64,000 nt of DNA from Bacillota bacterium (GCA_023386315.1 JAEWJZ010000013.1:110266-174265), one strand, 5' to 3'; shown: positions 26,889-36,799, counted from the stretch's first letter. Notes: a model not told the origin generated them from the letters alone. Numbers and translations are program-made.

Positions 26889-26953
26889 TTGAAGTGAATT
26901 CTGTAACTCGGTCCAGGGGTTCCAAATATTTTGATGTATAGGAGAGGATTAGT

Positions 26954-28801
26954 ATGAACCAGAGAGAGATAACTAATTTAATAATTAAACACGTTGGTGG
27001 AGTGGAGAACATCAGTGATTTGTATCACTGCATGACCCGATTAAGATTTAATCTGATTGATAAAGAAAAATTTAACTCAGTGGAGTTGAAAAAAATCCCA
27101 GGGGTTATTAATACGGTACAGTCCGGAGAAGAATCCCAGATAATTATTGGAGCAGATGTGGATAAATTCTACAATGATCTGCAGGCTCAGGGGATTGGGA
27201 AAAATACCGGGGAAGTAAGTTCAAAAACCCCGTTTAGCGTAACTGGTGCTTTGAAAGCTGTTTTAAATACAATAGTGGGTATCATGGCACCGATTCTCCC
27301 TATCATTATTGCTGGTGGTATGGTAAAGGTTATACTTGCAGTATTAGTAATTATGGGTATGAGCAATGATACACAAAATTATAAAATTTTATCACTGATA
27401 TCCGATGCACCATTTTATTTCCTGCCGTTTTATATCGCTAACAGCGCTGCGAAGAAATTCCAGACAAACAGCTATATGGCAATGGTAATTGCCGGTGTCA
27501 TGCTTCATCCGAATTTCTTAAAATTAGTAGCAGATGGTGATAAGATTGCTTTGTTTCAATTACCTGTACATTCCGTGAAGTATGGAGCCAGTGTAATCCC
27601 CATCATTCTGACTGTATGGTTTATGAGTTACGTAGAAAAGGTTGTTGAGAGATTCACACCCAAAATGATAAAGACCATGTTAAGGCCTATGCTGTTATTA
27701 ATTATAACCGCCCCTGTTGCATTGATTGTAATTGGACCAATCGGCGCTTATTTGGGAGATGGAATTTATTTTGTTATTAAAAATATTGATGAAAACATTC
27801 CCTGGGCTGTACCAACTTTAATGGGTATTTTCGCACCTGTTTTGGTCATGGTAGGCATGCATTTATCAATCACTCCATTTGCAGTATTGTCTGTATCCCA
27901 ATTAGGTTATGAGACGCTTATGGGTCCTGGAATGCTGGGAAGTAACGTTGCCCAGGGCGGAGCAGCGTTAGCAATTGCTGTGAAAGAAAAGAAACTGGAA
28001 AAACGGGAAGTTGCAGTTTCTGCGGCTATAACAGCATTATCCGGTATTACAGAGCCTGCATTATATGGTGTTACATTAAAATACAAGAGGACATTAGCCT
28101 GTGTTATGATTTCCGGAGGAATTGCAGGATTTTATGCTGGTATTACCGGAGTAGTAAGATATGCAATTGCATCAGCAGGATTTTTATCCTTACCTGTATT
28201 TATAGGCGAAAATCCTCAAAATATAATCAATGCAGTTATTACTGCAACAATCGCTTTAGTACTTTCATTTGTCCTGACCTTTATATTTGTAAAAGTAGAA
28301 AAAGAAGAACAAACGAATCTTCAAAACAATAATAAAACAAATGAGACTTTAAAGAGTGTAGCTCGTGGTACCGTGATTCCGCTGGAAGAAGTAAAGGATG
28401 AGGCATTTGCGTCAGGTACATTAGGAAGCGGAGTTGCTGTTCTGCCATCGGAAGGAACTGTTTATTCCCCGGTTGAAGGCCAGATATCAATGATTTACCC
28501 AACTGGACATGCAATTGGAATAACAACCAAAAGCGGAAAGGATATCTTGATTCATATTGGGATTGATACGGTAAAGCTGGAGGGGAAAGGTTTCAAAACT
28601 TATGTGGAAAAAGGGGCTATGGTTCATCCAGGGGACCTGCTGGTTGATGTCGATTTAAATTTAGTGAAAGAAAATGGATATGATACCAGTATTATCGTTC
28701 TGGTATTAAATACGACAAATAATGATATATCAGTAACAGGCAAAGGAGAACTTTCCGTAAACGATGATTTGTTGCAAATAAAAAATGAAAGAGGAATTTA
28801 A
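26954..28801 (+). CDS. PTS beta-glucoside-type EIIBCA component
   Basis: The 615-residue protein has an N-terminal EIIB domain with the phosphorylated cysteine in YHCMTRLRF (near residue 25), an EIIC membrane part (about 95-450) with AQGGAALAIA and SGITEPALYG, and a C-terminal EIIA domain with the phosphoryl histidine in ILIHIGIDTV (near 532). The B-C-A order is that of BglP-type permeases. It imports and phosphorylates a beta-glucoside or related disaccharide. No LicT/SacY antiterminator or RAT site is seen; the RpiR protein likely regulates instead. Confidence 0.9.
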   Translation: MNQREITNLIIKHVGGVENISDLYHCMTRLRFNLIDKEKFNSVELKKIPGVINTVQSGEESQIIIGADVDKFYNDLQAQGIGKNTGEVSSKTPFSVTGALKAVLNTIVGIMAPILPIIIAGGMVKVILAVLVIMGMSNDTQNYKILSLISDAPFYFLPFYIANSAAKKFQTNSYMAMVIAGVMLHPNFLKLVADGDKIALFQLPVHSVKYGASVIPIILTVWFMSYVEKVVERFTPKMIKTMLRPMLLLIITAPVALIVIGPIGAYLGDGIYFVIKNIDENIPWAVPTLMGIFAPVLVMVGMHLSITPFAVLSVSQLGYETLMGPGMLGSNVAQGGAALAIAVKEKKLEKREVAVSAAITALSGITEPALYGVTLKYKRTLACVMISGGIAGFYAGITGVVRYAIASAGFLSLPVFIGENPQNIINAVITATIALVLSFVLTFIFVKVEKEEQTNLQNNNKTNETLKSVARGTVIPLEEVKDEAFASGTLGSGVAVLPSEGTVYSPVEGQISMIYPTGHAIGITTKSGKDILIHIGIDTVKLEGKGFKTYVEKGAMVHPGDLLVDVDLNLVKENGYDTSIIVLVLNTTNNDISVTGKGELSVNDDLLQIKNERGI

Positions 28802-29974
28802 ATGAAAATAACGAATGTGGAAGTGTTTTGCGCAGATTTTGACAAAAGTGCACCAAATGAACCCATATTTATCCGGATCAATACCGATGAAGGGGTTTAC
28901 GGATTAGGTGAGGCCGGTCTGGCCTATGGGAATTCCAAACTTGGTGCGATTGGGCAGATTCAGGATTTTGCTAAATTAATCATTGGACAAAACCCGATGC
29001 AAATAGAAAAAATCTGGAATCAGCTTCATAAAGAAACTTTTTGGGGACTGGGAGGCGGTACCGTGATTTTTTCCGCCATAAGTGCAATTGACATTGCGCT
29101 TTGGGATATAAAAGGAAAGGTATTAGGTGCGCCGGTTTACGAATTGTTAGGTGGAAAGGTCCGTGATAAAGTGAGGGCATATGCCAGTCAGATCCAATTT
29201 GACTGGGATAAAGATTCCCACCCGTTAGGAGGGGTGAAAGAGTATGGGGAAGCTGCCGCAAAAGCAAAGGCAGATGGTTATACAGCCCTGAAAATTGACC
29301 CGTTACAAAGGGATGAGTTTGGAAAAAAGAATTACCGGAACGATGGATTGCTGGGAGGGGAGAAACTCAGTTTATGCAAAGACCGGTTAGCGGCCATCAG
29401 AGATGCTGTTGGCGATAAAATGGATATTATACTGGAGCTTCATGCAAAGACGGACATCAACGCAGCGTTACAAATCAGTAAGCTTGTTGAGGAACTGAAT
29501 ATTTTTTATATGGAAGAGCCCTGCGGCCCGTTAAATCCCCAGTTAATGTCACTATTGAAAGAAAAAACAAGTATTCCACTGGCTGCTGGGGAGCGTATAT
29601 ACTCAAGATATGGATTTCATCCATTTATACAGAACCGATCTTTGGACGTTATACAGCCTGATGTTGCCAATTGCGGAGGAATATCCGAAGCGAAAAAAAT
29701 ATGTGATATGGCTCAAATTTATGATGTGTTAGTTCAGCCGCATGTTTGCGGGGGACCTATTTCTAACGCAGCTGCACTGCAGATAGAAGCGGTTATTCCG
29801 AATTTTTGCATTCATGAACATCATGTTGGGAATTTGACCGATTTTACCAGGAGCCTGGGAACATATGAAGATCAGCCGGTTAATGGCTATATTACGATAC
29901 CTGACCGTCCTGGAATCGGGCAGGATATTCCTGAAAAGATTTTGAACCAATGTACAAAGGTTGTTATAAGTTAG
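28802..29974 (+). CDS. Enolase-superfamily sugar-acid dehydratase (mandelate racemase group)
   Basis: The 390-residue protein has the N-terminal capping domain, then a barrel with TALKIDPLQRDEFG (general base region), metal ligands in ILELHAKTD, YMEEPCGP and AAGERIYSRYG, and the conserved His in VQPHVCGGPISNA. These features resemble gluconate/galactonate/mannonate dehydratases, which make 2-keto-3-deoxy sugar acids. Its start codon abuts the PTS stop codon, so translation is coupled. Paired with a GH4 phosphoglycosidase it suggests catabolism of a disaccharide containing an aldonic acid; this is inference. Confidence 0.82.
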   Translation: MKITNVEVFCADFDKSAPNEPIFIRINTDEGVYGLGEAGLAYGNSKLGAIGQIQDFAKLIIGQNPMQIEKIWNQLHKETFWGLGGGTVIFSAISAIDIALWDIKGKVLGAPVYELLGGKVRDKVRAYASQIQFDWDKDSHPLGGVKEYGEAAAKAKADGYTALKIDPLQRDEFGKKNYRNDGLLGGEKLSLCKDRLAAIRDAVGDKMDIILELHAKTDINAALQISKLVEELNIFYMEEPCGPLNPQLMSLLKEKTSIPLAAGERIYSRYGFHPFIQNRSLDVIQPDVANCGGISEAKKICDMAQIYDVLVQPHVCGGPISNAAALQIEAVIPNFCIHEHHVGNLTDFTRSLGTYEDQPVNGYITIPDRPGIGQDIPEKILNQCTKVVIS

Positions 29975-30019
29975 GTATTAAATATTTTATATTTAAAAGT
30001 TTACTAAGGGGAGATTTGG

Positions 30020-30060
30020 TGCTGCTTCATCGCTGTTTTGCGATGAAGCAGCATTTTTTA
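30020..30060 (+). terminator. Terminator of the GH4-PTS-dehydratase operon
   Basis: A 14-base perfect stem (TGCTGCTTCATCGC with its complement) around TGTTTT is followed by a T-rich tract. The rest of 29975-30276 holds only the promoter listed next. Confidence 0.92.
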
Positions 30061-30213
30061 TTTTATGATTAAGAATTTTAAGGGAAAATCATCAATTCCT
30101 GTAAAGCCTCTGCTATTGAAAAGCGTAAATTGGTTTGTTATAATGATTGTCTGAGATTAAAAGAAAAATTGCCTTTTAAAAACAGAGTTTTGAGTGCTGG
30201 CATATATTATATA

Positions 30214-30242
30214 TTGAAAAATGCATTATCGTGTGCTATTAT
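30214..30242 (+). promoter_or_regulatory. Promoter of the GntR-mcsA-mcsB-clpC operon
   Basis: TTGAAA (30214-30219) and TATTAT (30237-30242) are 17 bases apart, 34 bases before ATG 30277. No CtsR-type GGTCAAA tandem heptads were found near it. Confidence 0.65.
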
Positions 30243-30276
30243 GTGTATAACAGATATAACGAAAGATGGTGAAAAG

Positions 30277-30657
30277 ATGATATTGCAAATTGATTTTAAC
30301 AGTGATGAAGCCATTTACATTCAGCTTCGGAACCAGATAATCATAGGAATCGCCACGGAAAGTATCAGAGAAGGAGACCCCTTGCCTTCCGTTCGCCAGA
30401 TGGCCGATCATATAGGCATTAATATGCATACGGTAAATAAGGCGTACTCTGTTTTAAAACAGGAGGGATTTGTGAAACTTGACCGCAGGAAAGGAGCGGT
30501 TGTTTCCCTGGATGTAGATAAAATACAGGTTCTTGATGAGATGCGCAGGGATTTAAGCGTTGTGTTAGCAAGAGGCATCTGCAAAAATATTTCGTGTGAT
30601 GAGGTTCACCAGCTGGTTGATGAGATTTTTCAGTCTTTTATAAAAAGCCAGAGATAA
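30277..30657 (+). CDS. GntR family regulator, YtrA-like
   Basis: The 126-residue protein has a winged helix with IYIQLRNQIIIGI, PLPSVRQMADHIGINMHTVNKAY and LKQEGFVKLDRRKGAVV, and a short C-terminal tail instead of a ligand-binding domain, as in the YtrA subfamily. The frame is open from 30130, but the promoter at 30214-30242 rules out starts before about 30250, leaving ATG 30277. It is placed where CtsR usually heads this operon. It may control the mcsA-mcsB-clpC genes or itself; nothing in the sequence decides which. Confidence 0.82.
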   Translation: MILQIDFNSDEAIYIQLRNQIIIGIATESIREGDPLPSVRQMADHIGINMHTVNKAYSVLKQEGFVKLDRRKGAVVSLDVDKIQVLDEMRRDLSVVLARGICKNISCDEVHQLVDEIFQSFIKSQR

Positions 30658-30685
30658 CAGTGATTCCCTGGATTGGAGGTTCTAT

Positions 30686-31252
30686 ATGTTGTGCGAGAAG
30701 TGTAAGATTCGCGAAGCAAATATTCAATATACGGAAGTGGTGAATGGTGTAAAGAAAGAACACCATTTTTGCGCCCAATGTGCAAAAGAGATGGATTTTG
30801 GTGTATATGCGGCCATATTTGACGGGGAGTTCCCCCTTGGCAAGCTGCTATCAGGTCTTTTAGGAATTGAAGATACAGAAAAAGGACCGGATAAGCTTTC
30901 ACAGATCGCCTGTCCCACCTGCGGAACCAGCTACAGTGAGTTTGTGAAGGATAGCCGGTTTGGCTGTGCAGACTGTTATAGTGTGTTTGGTCCTCTTATG
31001 GAGGACAGCATCAAACAGCTGCAGGGGAGTCTTATGCATACAGGAAAGACTCCGGTCTATCAAAGAATGGACCATATGGACCAGAGCCAAAACCCGGATG
31101 AAGCAGGTTCTGATTTAAGCAGCCATAAAGACGAACTCTTTGAACTGGATGCAATGCTGAAAGAAGCGCTCCAGTTTGAGGATTACGAGACGGCAGCCGT
31201 ATGCAGGGACCGGATAAAAGAACTAAGGAAAGGGAATGAAGGCGATGCTTAA
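30686..31252 (+). CDS. mcsA: McsA, zinc-finger activator of the McsB arginine kinase
   Basis: The 188-residue protein has two pairs of zinc-binding cysteines near the N terminus (CEKC, CAQC) and two more (CPTC, CADC) in the middle, and a C-terminal UVR motif (about residues 148-182, FELDAMLKEALQFEDYETA). In Bacillus McsA activates McsB and helps deliver proteins to ClpC. It follows the GntR gene by 28 bases and overlaps mcsB by 17 bases. Family call is based on cysteine pattern, UVR motif and gene order. Confidence 0.88.
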   Translation: MLCEKCKIREANIQYTEVVNGVKKEHHFCAQCAKEMDFGVYAAIFDGEFPLGKLLSGLLGIEDTEKGPDKLSQIACPTCGTSYSEFVKDSRFGCADCYSVFGPLMEDSIKQLQGSLMHTGKTPVYQRMDHMDQSQNPDEAGSDLSSHKDELFELDAMLKEALQFEDYETAAVCRDRIKELRKGNEGDA

Positions 31253-32279
31253 ATGGTTTGAACAGACTGACAGCGGCAGATCTGGCGTAATAAGCAGCCG
31301 GATCCGTCTGGTCAGAAACTGGAAGGAGTATAAATTTCCCTCTAAACTGGATGATAAGGAAAGCACCGAGATGATTCACCGCCTGGAATTCGGTTTAAAG
31401 GATTTGGGTGAAGAGTTTGGGAAACCCATGGTTTTTTCCATACTTGATGAATTGAATGAACTGGACCGGGTGGCATTTAAAGAGAGAAGGGTATTAAATT
31501 CTTCCATTATCGCCAAAAAGACGCCTGTGGGAATTCTGCTTTCAGAAAATGAAGATACCGGGATCGTCTTTAACGGAGATGATCATATCCGGATTCAGGT
31601 TTTAAAAACAGGACTGCATCTGGAAGAGCTTTGGGAGCAGGTGAACGGTATTGATGATTATATAAATGAACGTTTTCCTTATGCATTTGATGACCGGTAC
31701 GGTTATCTGACGGCCTTTCCAACTAATGTGGGAACCGGCCTTCGGGCATCGGTCGTGGTACATCTTCCCATGCTATCCCAGGGACGTAAATTTTCAAGTC
31801 TGATAGGAGAGATGGGGCGTTTCGGAGCTGCTGTACGGGGCGTTTACGGAGAAGGAGAAGATAATTTCGGAGCGCTTTATGAAGTTTCCAACCAGAAAAC
31901 ACTGGGACAAACGGAGCGGGAAATTATTGATACTGTCACGAAAGCAGCCATTCAGCTGACTAATCAGGAGATGCAGGTAAGAAAGTTATCCCTGCAGCGC
32001 CGAAAAATTGAAAGAGAAGATGAGATCTATAAGTCTTACGGCGTGCTCAAATATGCCAGAAGGCTGACTTCCAGAGATGCCATGATTTTTTTATCCCAGA
32101 TGATGGCTGGACTGGAGGATGGTCTGATTCATACAAAAGAAGAGTTTAACGTTTACCGCCTGATGCTTGGCATCTGGCCGGCAAATTTACAGAAGATTTC
32201 CGATCGTCCTCTGAATAAGGAGGAGCTTGATATGGCAAGGGCGGAATTCATCCGGGAGGAACTGCCGGAATTAAATTGA
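31236..32279 (+). CDS. mcsB: McsB-type protein arginine kinase with altered active-site cysteine
   Basis: The 347-residue protein is a phosphagen-kinase-fold protein with SSRIRLVRN near the N terminus, LLSENEDTGIVFNGDDHIRI, TNVGTGLRASVVVHLP and YEVSNQKTLGQTE. Such kinases phosphorylate arginines to mark proteins for ClpCP. The position normally read as CPTN is FPTN here (Phe161), so the conserved cysteine of this family is missing. The C-terminal pocket read as RDxxRA in Bacillus is LDMARA here (331-336). The rest is well conserved. Start 31236 overlaps mcsA; ATG 31245 is an alternative. Confidence 0.85.
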   Translation: MKAMLKWFEQTDSGRSGVISSRIRLVRNWKEYKFPSKLDDKESTEMIHRLEFGLKDLGEEFGKPMVFSILDELNELDRVAFKERRVLNSSIIAKKTPVGILLSENEDTGIVFNGDDHIRIQVLKTGLHLEELWEQVNGIDDYINERFPYAFDDRYGYLTAFPTNVGTGLRASVVVHLPMLSQGRKFSSLIGEMGRFGAAVRGVYGEGEDNFGALYEVSNQKTLGQTEREIIDTVTKAAIQLTNQEMQVRKLSLQRRKIEREDEIYKSYGVLKYARRLTSRDAMIFLSQMMAGLEDGLIHTKEEFNVYRLMLGIWPANLQKISDRPLNKEELDMARAEFIREELPELN

Positions 32280-32295
32280 CAGGAGGATTGCATTT

Positions 32296-34749
32296 ATGAT
32301 AGACAGATTTACGACAAAGGCAAGAACGGCCATTAATCTGGCAGAGCAGGCAGCAGGGCGGCTGGGACACAGCTATGTGGGAACCGAGCATCTGCTTTTG
32401 GGGCTGCTGGAAGAGGGCAGCGGTGTTGCAGCCAGAGTACTCATTGAGAACGGTGTCAGAGAAGATAAGGTTCTGGGTCTGATCAGTCAGCTGATTGCTC
32501 CGGACCAGGCCGTAAGGGTGAGGGAAGACGGCGGCTACACACCAGGAGCCAGAAGGGTTCTGGAAAACAGTTACCGGGAAGCAGTCCGTTTTAAAGCCAA
32601 TTTAATCGGAACCGAGCATCTTCTTATTTCCATTATCCGTGATAATGACTGCGTTGCCTCCAGACTGCTTAATACCATCGGCATCAGCGTACAGAAGCTC
32701 TATATTGACGTTTTGGCTGCCATGGGAGAGGATGCACCTGCCAACAAGGAAGAGTTAATGAAGTCAGGCAAAAGCAAGGGCAGTACTCCGACTCTGGACA
32801 GCTACAGCCGTGACTTAACGGAGCTGGCGGTGAAGGGAAAGTTAGATCCGGTAATCGGAAGAGAATCAGAGATTACTCGTCTCATCCAGATTTTAAGCCG
32901 CAGAACGAAGAATAATCCCTGTCTGATCGGCGAACCGGGCGTAGGTAAGACCGCTGTGGTGGAAGGACTTGCCCAGATGATTTCATCAGGAGAAGTACCG
33001 GAGACAATCGCAGGTAAAAGACTTCTGACCCTGGATTTATCCGGCATGGTGGCAGGTTCCAAATACCGTGGTGAATTTGAAGAAAGAATCAAAAAAGTGA
33101 TTGCAGAAGTGATTGAAGACGGCGACGTGCTTTTGTTTATCGATGAGATTCATACCATCATCGGAGCAGGAGGGGCGGAAGGCGCCATTGATGCCTCCAA
33201 TATATTAAAGCCGTCTCTGGCGAGAGGAGAACTGCAGTTAATCGGTGCAACCACCATTGAAGAATACCGCAAATATATTGAAAAGGACTCCGCCCTGGAA
33301 CGGCGTTTTCAGCCTGTGACTGTGGAAGAGCCTTCTGAAGAGGCAGCAGTCGGTATATTAAGAGGTTTAAAAGGCAGATACGAGGAACATCATAAGGTTG
33401 TGATTACGGATGAGGCAATAAAAGCAGCGGTGAAGTTATCCTCCCGTTATATCAACGACCGGTTTCTTCCGGATAAAGCCATTGATGTGATTGATGAGGC
33501 ATCCTCCAAGGTTCGCCTTGCCACCTTTACGGAACCCTCTGAAATCAAGGAACTGGAGGCAGAAATTGAGCTTTTAGAAGACCAGAAGGAAGCTGCCATT
33601 AAGTCAGAGGCATACGAAAAGGCTGGTTCCATAAAGAAAAAGCAGGAGAAAAAAAGAGAAAAGATTGATAAGATCCGTGATAAATGGCAGAAAGAAAAAG
33701 CCTCTAAGATTCCCACCGTCGACGAAGGGGAGATTGCAGATGTTGTATCGACCTGGACAAAGATCCCGGTAAAGAAACTGGAGGAGGGAGAAAGCGAACG
33801 CCTGCGGAACTTAGAATCCATTCTTCATGAACGGGTGATCGGACAGGAAGAGGCTGTTACTGCAGTTGCAAAAGCGATCAGAAGAGGAAGGGTAGGGCTC
33901 AAGGATCCCAGACGCCCCATCGGTTCCTTCCTGTTTCTTGGACCTACGGGAGTGGGAAAGACAGAACTTTCCAAAGCTCTTGCAGAAGCCATGTTTGGCG
34001 TGGACAGTGCTCTGATCCGTGTTGACATGTCTGAATATATGGAGAAGCACAGCGTATCCAAGATTATCGGTTCCCCGCCAGGATATGTGGGCTACGATGA
34101 AGGCGGACAGTTAAGTGAAAAGGTAAGAAGAAACCCTTATTCCGTGATTCTCTTTGACGAGATTGAAAAGGCACACCCCGATGTATTCAACATTCTTCTT
34201 CAGGTGCTTGATGACGGTCATATCACAGATGCCCAGGGTAGAAAGATTGATTTTAAAAATACCGTAATTATTATGACTTCCAATGCAGGAGCAGAAAATA
34301 TCATATCTCCAAAACGTCTGGGATTTGGTGCTGCCGCCGATGAAAAGGCGGATTACAAGCTTATGAAGGACCGGGTTATGGAAGAAGTCAAGAAGCTGTT
34401 TAAACCGGAATTTGTTAACAGAATTGATGAGATTATTGTGTTCCATCCGTTAAATAAGACTCATATGAAAGATATTGTGACCATTATGATGAAAGACATT
34501 ATGAAACGTACTTCCGATCAGATGAGCATCACAATTGAAATTGATGAGGCGGCTAAGGATTATCTGATTCAGAAGGGCTATGATGAAAAATACGGTGCGA
34601 GACCCTTGCGGCGTACCATTCAGAGCAGTTTAGAGGATAAGCTTGCAGAAGAGATCCTTTCCGGAACCGTAAAAACAGGCGATACAGTTTTGGTTACTGC
34701 AGGAGATGACGGACTGAAATTTTCTGTAAGAGAGCTGATAAACAGCTAG
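32296..34749 (+). CDS. clpC: ClpC-type AAA+ unfoldase
   Basis: The 817-residue protein has an N-terminal double Clp repeat (about 1-145), a first AAA+ module with Walker A GEPGVGKT, a coiled-coil M domain with a UVR motif (about 415-460), a second AAA+ module with GPTGVGKT and [14 protein letters not shown], and the RLGFG loop expected to dock ClpP. It unfolds substrates, with McsA/McsB acting as adaptors. GGAGG lies before the ATG. clpP is not in the window. Length and layout are normal for ClpC. Confidence 0.95.
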   Translation: MIDRFTTKARTAINLAEQAAGRLGHSYVGTEHLLLGLLEEGSGVAARVLIENGVREDKVLGLISQLIAPDQAVRVREDGGYTPGARRVLENSYREAVRFKANLIGTEHLLISIIRDNDCVASRLLNTIGISVQKLYIDVLAAMGEDAPANKEELMKSGKSKGSTPTLDSYSRDLTELAVKGKLDPVIGRESEITRLIQILSRRTKNNPCLIGEPGVGKTAVVEGLAQMISSGEVPETIAGKRLLTLDLSGMVAGSKYRGEFEERIKKVIAEVIEDGDVLLFIDEIHTIIGAGGAEGAIDASNILKPSLARGELQLIGATTIEEYRKYIEKDSALERRFQPVTVEEPSEEAAVGILRGLKGRYEEHHKVVITDEAIKAAVKLSSRYINDRFLPDKAIDVIDEASSKVRLATFTEPSEIKELEAEIELLEDQKEAAIKSEAYEKAGSIKKKQEKKREKIDKIRDKWQKEKASKIPTVDEGEIADVVSTWTKIPVKKLEEGESERLRNLESILHERVIGQEEAVTAVAKAIRRGRVGLKDPRRPIGSFLFLGPTGVGKTELSKALAEAMFGVDSALIRVDMSEYMEKHSVSKIIGSPPGYVGYDEGGQLSEKVRRNPYSVILFDEIEKAHPDVFNILLQVLDDGHITDAQGRKIDFKNTVIIMTSNAGAENIISPKRLGFGAAADEKADYKLMKDRVMEEVKKLFKPEFVNRIDEIIVFHPLNKTHMKDIVTIMMKDIMKRTSDQMSITIEIDEAAKDYLIQKGYDEKYGARPLRRTIQSSLEDKLAEEILSGTVKTGDTVLVTAGDDGLKFSVRELINS

Positions 34750-34844
34750 CCAATTGATTGCAATTCGTGTATAATAACAACAAGCGAAAGGATCTTTTCT
34801 TCGCCAACAGGGATAAGTAAAGAAAATACTAGGAGGGCAAACCG

Positions 34845-35258
34845 ATGCCGGTAATTGAAGAATTAATCCGCACAGAGAAAGACGGTACAATCAGCTTTGG
34901 TAATTACAAATTAGGAACAAAGTCAAAATTACAGGATTTTGAGCACGATGGTGATTTATATAAAGTTAAGACATTTTATGAGATAACCAAGCTGGAGCGT
35001 AACGGTTTGTTTGTATACGAATCCGTACCAGGAACTGCAGTGGAGAAGTTTACAGTATCTGATGATGGTGTGGAATTTGAAGTAGAAGGCGATAAGGATG
35101 CTCAGCTTACAGTCCAGCTGGCAGAAGATACCGAGTATGAAGTGTTTGTCGACGGCGCAGCAGCAGGCGGCATGAGAACCAACATGAGCGGGAAGCTGTC
35201 AGCCAGTGTGGAACTGAACGAAGGAACACCGGTGAAGGTAAAGATCAGCAGAAAGTAA
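34845..35258 (+). CDS. Conserved small protein of unknown function between clpC and radA
   Basis: The 137-residue protein has no signal peptide or membrane segment. It is beta-rich and acidic; the second half reads like a small beta-sandwich (FTVSDDGVEFEVEGDKDAQL). AGGAGG sits nine bases before the ATG. It has its own 95-base upstream gap, with a TATAAT at 34770 but no clear -35, and is followed by a hairpin terminator before radA. I do not recognise a function; a carbohydrate-binding-like or chaperone-like fold is possible but unproven. Confidence 0.75.
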   Translation: MPVIEELIRTEKDGTISFGNYKLGTKSKLQDFEHDGDLYKVKTFYEITKLERNGLFVYESVPGTAVEKFTVSDDGVEFEVEGDKDAQLTVQLAEDTEYEVFVDGAAAGGMRTNMSGKLSASVELNEGTPVKVKISRK

Positions 35259-35269
35259 TGAAACTTTAG

Positions 35270-35316
35270 TCCGGGTCCGGCTCTTTTTCTGAAAGAGATT
35301 CGGACCTGGATTTTTC
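35270..35316 (+). terminator. Terminator-like hairpin before radA
   Basis: CCGGGTCCG (35271-35279) pairs with CGGACCTGG (35301-35309); an inner CTCTTT/AAAGAG helix extends it, and a T-rich tract follows. It ends about 20 bases before the radA start, so radA must be read through or have a hidden promoter. Confidence 0.75.
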
Positions 35317-35337
35317 TTGTTTTACCAGGAGGTATGA

Positions 35338-36729
35338 ATGGCAAAAGGAAAAACAACTGCATTTTTTTGCAGGGAATGCGGTTATGAATCGGCAAAGTGG
35401 CTTGGCCAGTGTCCGGTCTGCCGTGAATGGAATTCATTTGTGGAGGAACCGGTGGCAAAGGCAGAAGCTTCCGGAAAACGGGGGATTTCAAAGATCGCAG
35501 CTGACGGAGGGATAAGCGGGAAGATAAAACCTGCCAGACTGTCTGAGATTGTACTTGACGAACAGGATCGTATGAAAACCGGGTATGAGGAATTAGACCG
35601 GGTTTTAGGCGGAGGTGTGGTAAGAGGCTCTTTAGTCCTGGTGGGCGGAGATCCGGGTATCGGAAAATCCACTCTTCTGCTGCAGGTATGCCGGAATCTG
35701 GCATTATCAGAGAAGAAGGTTTTATACATATCAGGCGAAGAATCATTAAAGCAGATTAAACTGCGGGCGAACCGGATCGGGGAAGTGAAGGGAGAGCTGC
35801 TGTTTTTATGTGAGACAAACCTGGATCTCATAGAGACGGCCATTCATGAGGAAAAACCGGATGTTGTGATTATTGATTCCATTCAGACCATGTTCCGGGA
35901 AGAGATCTCATCTGCTCCGGGCAGCGTAAGTCAGGTGAGAGAATCCACGAATCTGCTCATGCAGATCGCAAAAGGGAAAGGAATTGCCATATTTATCGTT
36001 GGCCACGTAACAAAAGAAGGCGTGGTTGCAGGTCCCAGAGTTCTGGAACATATGGTGGATACCGTTTTATATTTTGAAGGGGAGAGAAGTGCATCCTACC
36101 GGATCATCCGGGGAGTAAAGAACCGGTTCGGATCCACCAACGAGATCGGTGTTTTTGAAATGGTTGAAAGCGGACTGGCTGAGGTAAAGAATCCCTCTGA
36201 ATTTATGTTAAGCGGAAGGCCGGAGGATGCTTCCGGGGCAGTAGTCGCCTGTTCCATGGAGGGAACAAGGCCCATGCTGATTGAGGTACAGGCCCTTATT
36301 ACTCCAACTGCCTTTGGTATGCCAAGGCGTACGGCGGCAGGTACGGATTATAACCGGGTAAATCTTCTGATGGCAGTTTTGGAAAAGAGGGGCCATTATG
36401 ATCTGTCCCATTTTGATGCTTATGTGAATATTACCGGAGGACTTCGCATGAATGAACCGGCACTGGATTTAGCAATTCTTATGGCAATCGTCTCCAGCAT
36501 GAAGGACCGGGCCATTGATTCCAAAACCATCATATTCGGAGAGGTGGGATTATCAGGAGAAGTGAGAGCGGTCTCCATGGCACAGCAGAGAGTGAATGAG
36601 GCTAAGAAGCTGGGATTTCATACCTGCATTCTGCCAAAGATTTCCCTGGAGAAGATGGGAGCTGTTGAGGGGATTAAGCTGATCGGCGTGGAAAATGTAA
36701 GGGAAGCGATTGCGGGTATTTCGAATTAA
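35338..36729 (+). CDS. radA: DNA repair protein RadA
   Basis: The 463-residue protein begins with a four-cysteine zinc finger (CRECGYESAKWLGQCPVC), then a RecA-like ATPase with Walker A GGDPGIGKST, the RadA signature KNRFG, and a Lon-like C-terminal domain. It helps branch migration in recombination. AGGAGG sits just before the ATG. The clpC-radA neighbourhood is common in Firmicutes. Confidence 0.95.
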   Translation: MAKGKTTAFFCRECGYESAKWLGQCPVCREWNSFVEEPVAKAEASGKRGISKIAADGGISGKIKPARLSEIVLDEQDRMKTGYEELDRVLGGGVVRGSLVLVGGDPGIGKSTLLLQVCRNLALSEKKVLYISGEESLKQIKLRANRIGEVKGELLFLCETNLDLIETAIHEEKPDVVIIDSIQTMFREEISSAPGSVSQVRESTNLLMQIAKGKGIAIFIVGHVTKEGVVAGPRVLEHMVDTVLYFEGERSASYRIIRGVKNRFGSTNEIGVFEMVESGLAEVKNPSEFMLSGRPEDASGAVVACSMEGTRPMLIEVQALITPTAFGMPRRTAAGTDYNRVNLLMAVLEKRGHYDLSHFDAYVNITGGLRMNEPALDLAILMAIVSSMKDRAIDSKTIIFGEVGLSGEVRAVSMAQQRVNEAKKLGFHTCILPKISLEKMGAVEGIKLIGVENVREAIAGISN

Positions 36730-36751
36730 TGAAAGAAACAGAGAGCTTTAG

Positions 36752-36799
36752 AGGGCAGCGGTTTGTATCTGCATTGCAGATACCAAACCTGCCCTTTTT
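36752..36799 (+). terminator. Terminator of radA
   Basis: AGGGCAG...GGTTTG...TATCTGC pairs with GCAGATA...CAAACC...TGCCCT around a tiny loop, followed by TTTTTC. Confidence 0.9.

Noticed and set aside
26889..26953. LicT/SacY-type RNA antiterminator site before the PTS gene.
   Set aside because: No hairpin overlapping a terminator and no antiterminator gene nearby; the RpiR protein is a more likely regulator.
34754..34775. Promoter for the small gene after clpC using TTGATT and TATAAT.
   Set aside because: The spacing between boxes is only 10 bases and no better -35 was found, so it is left unlisted.
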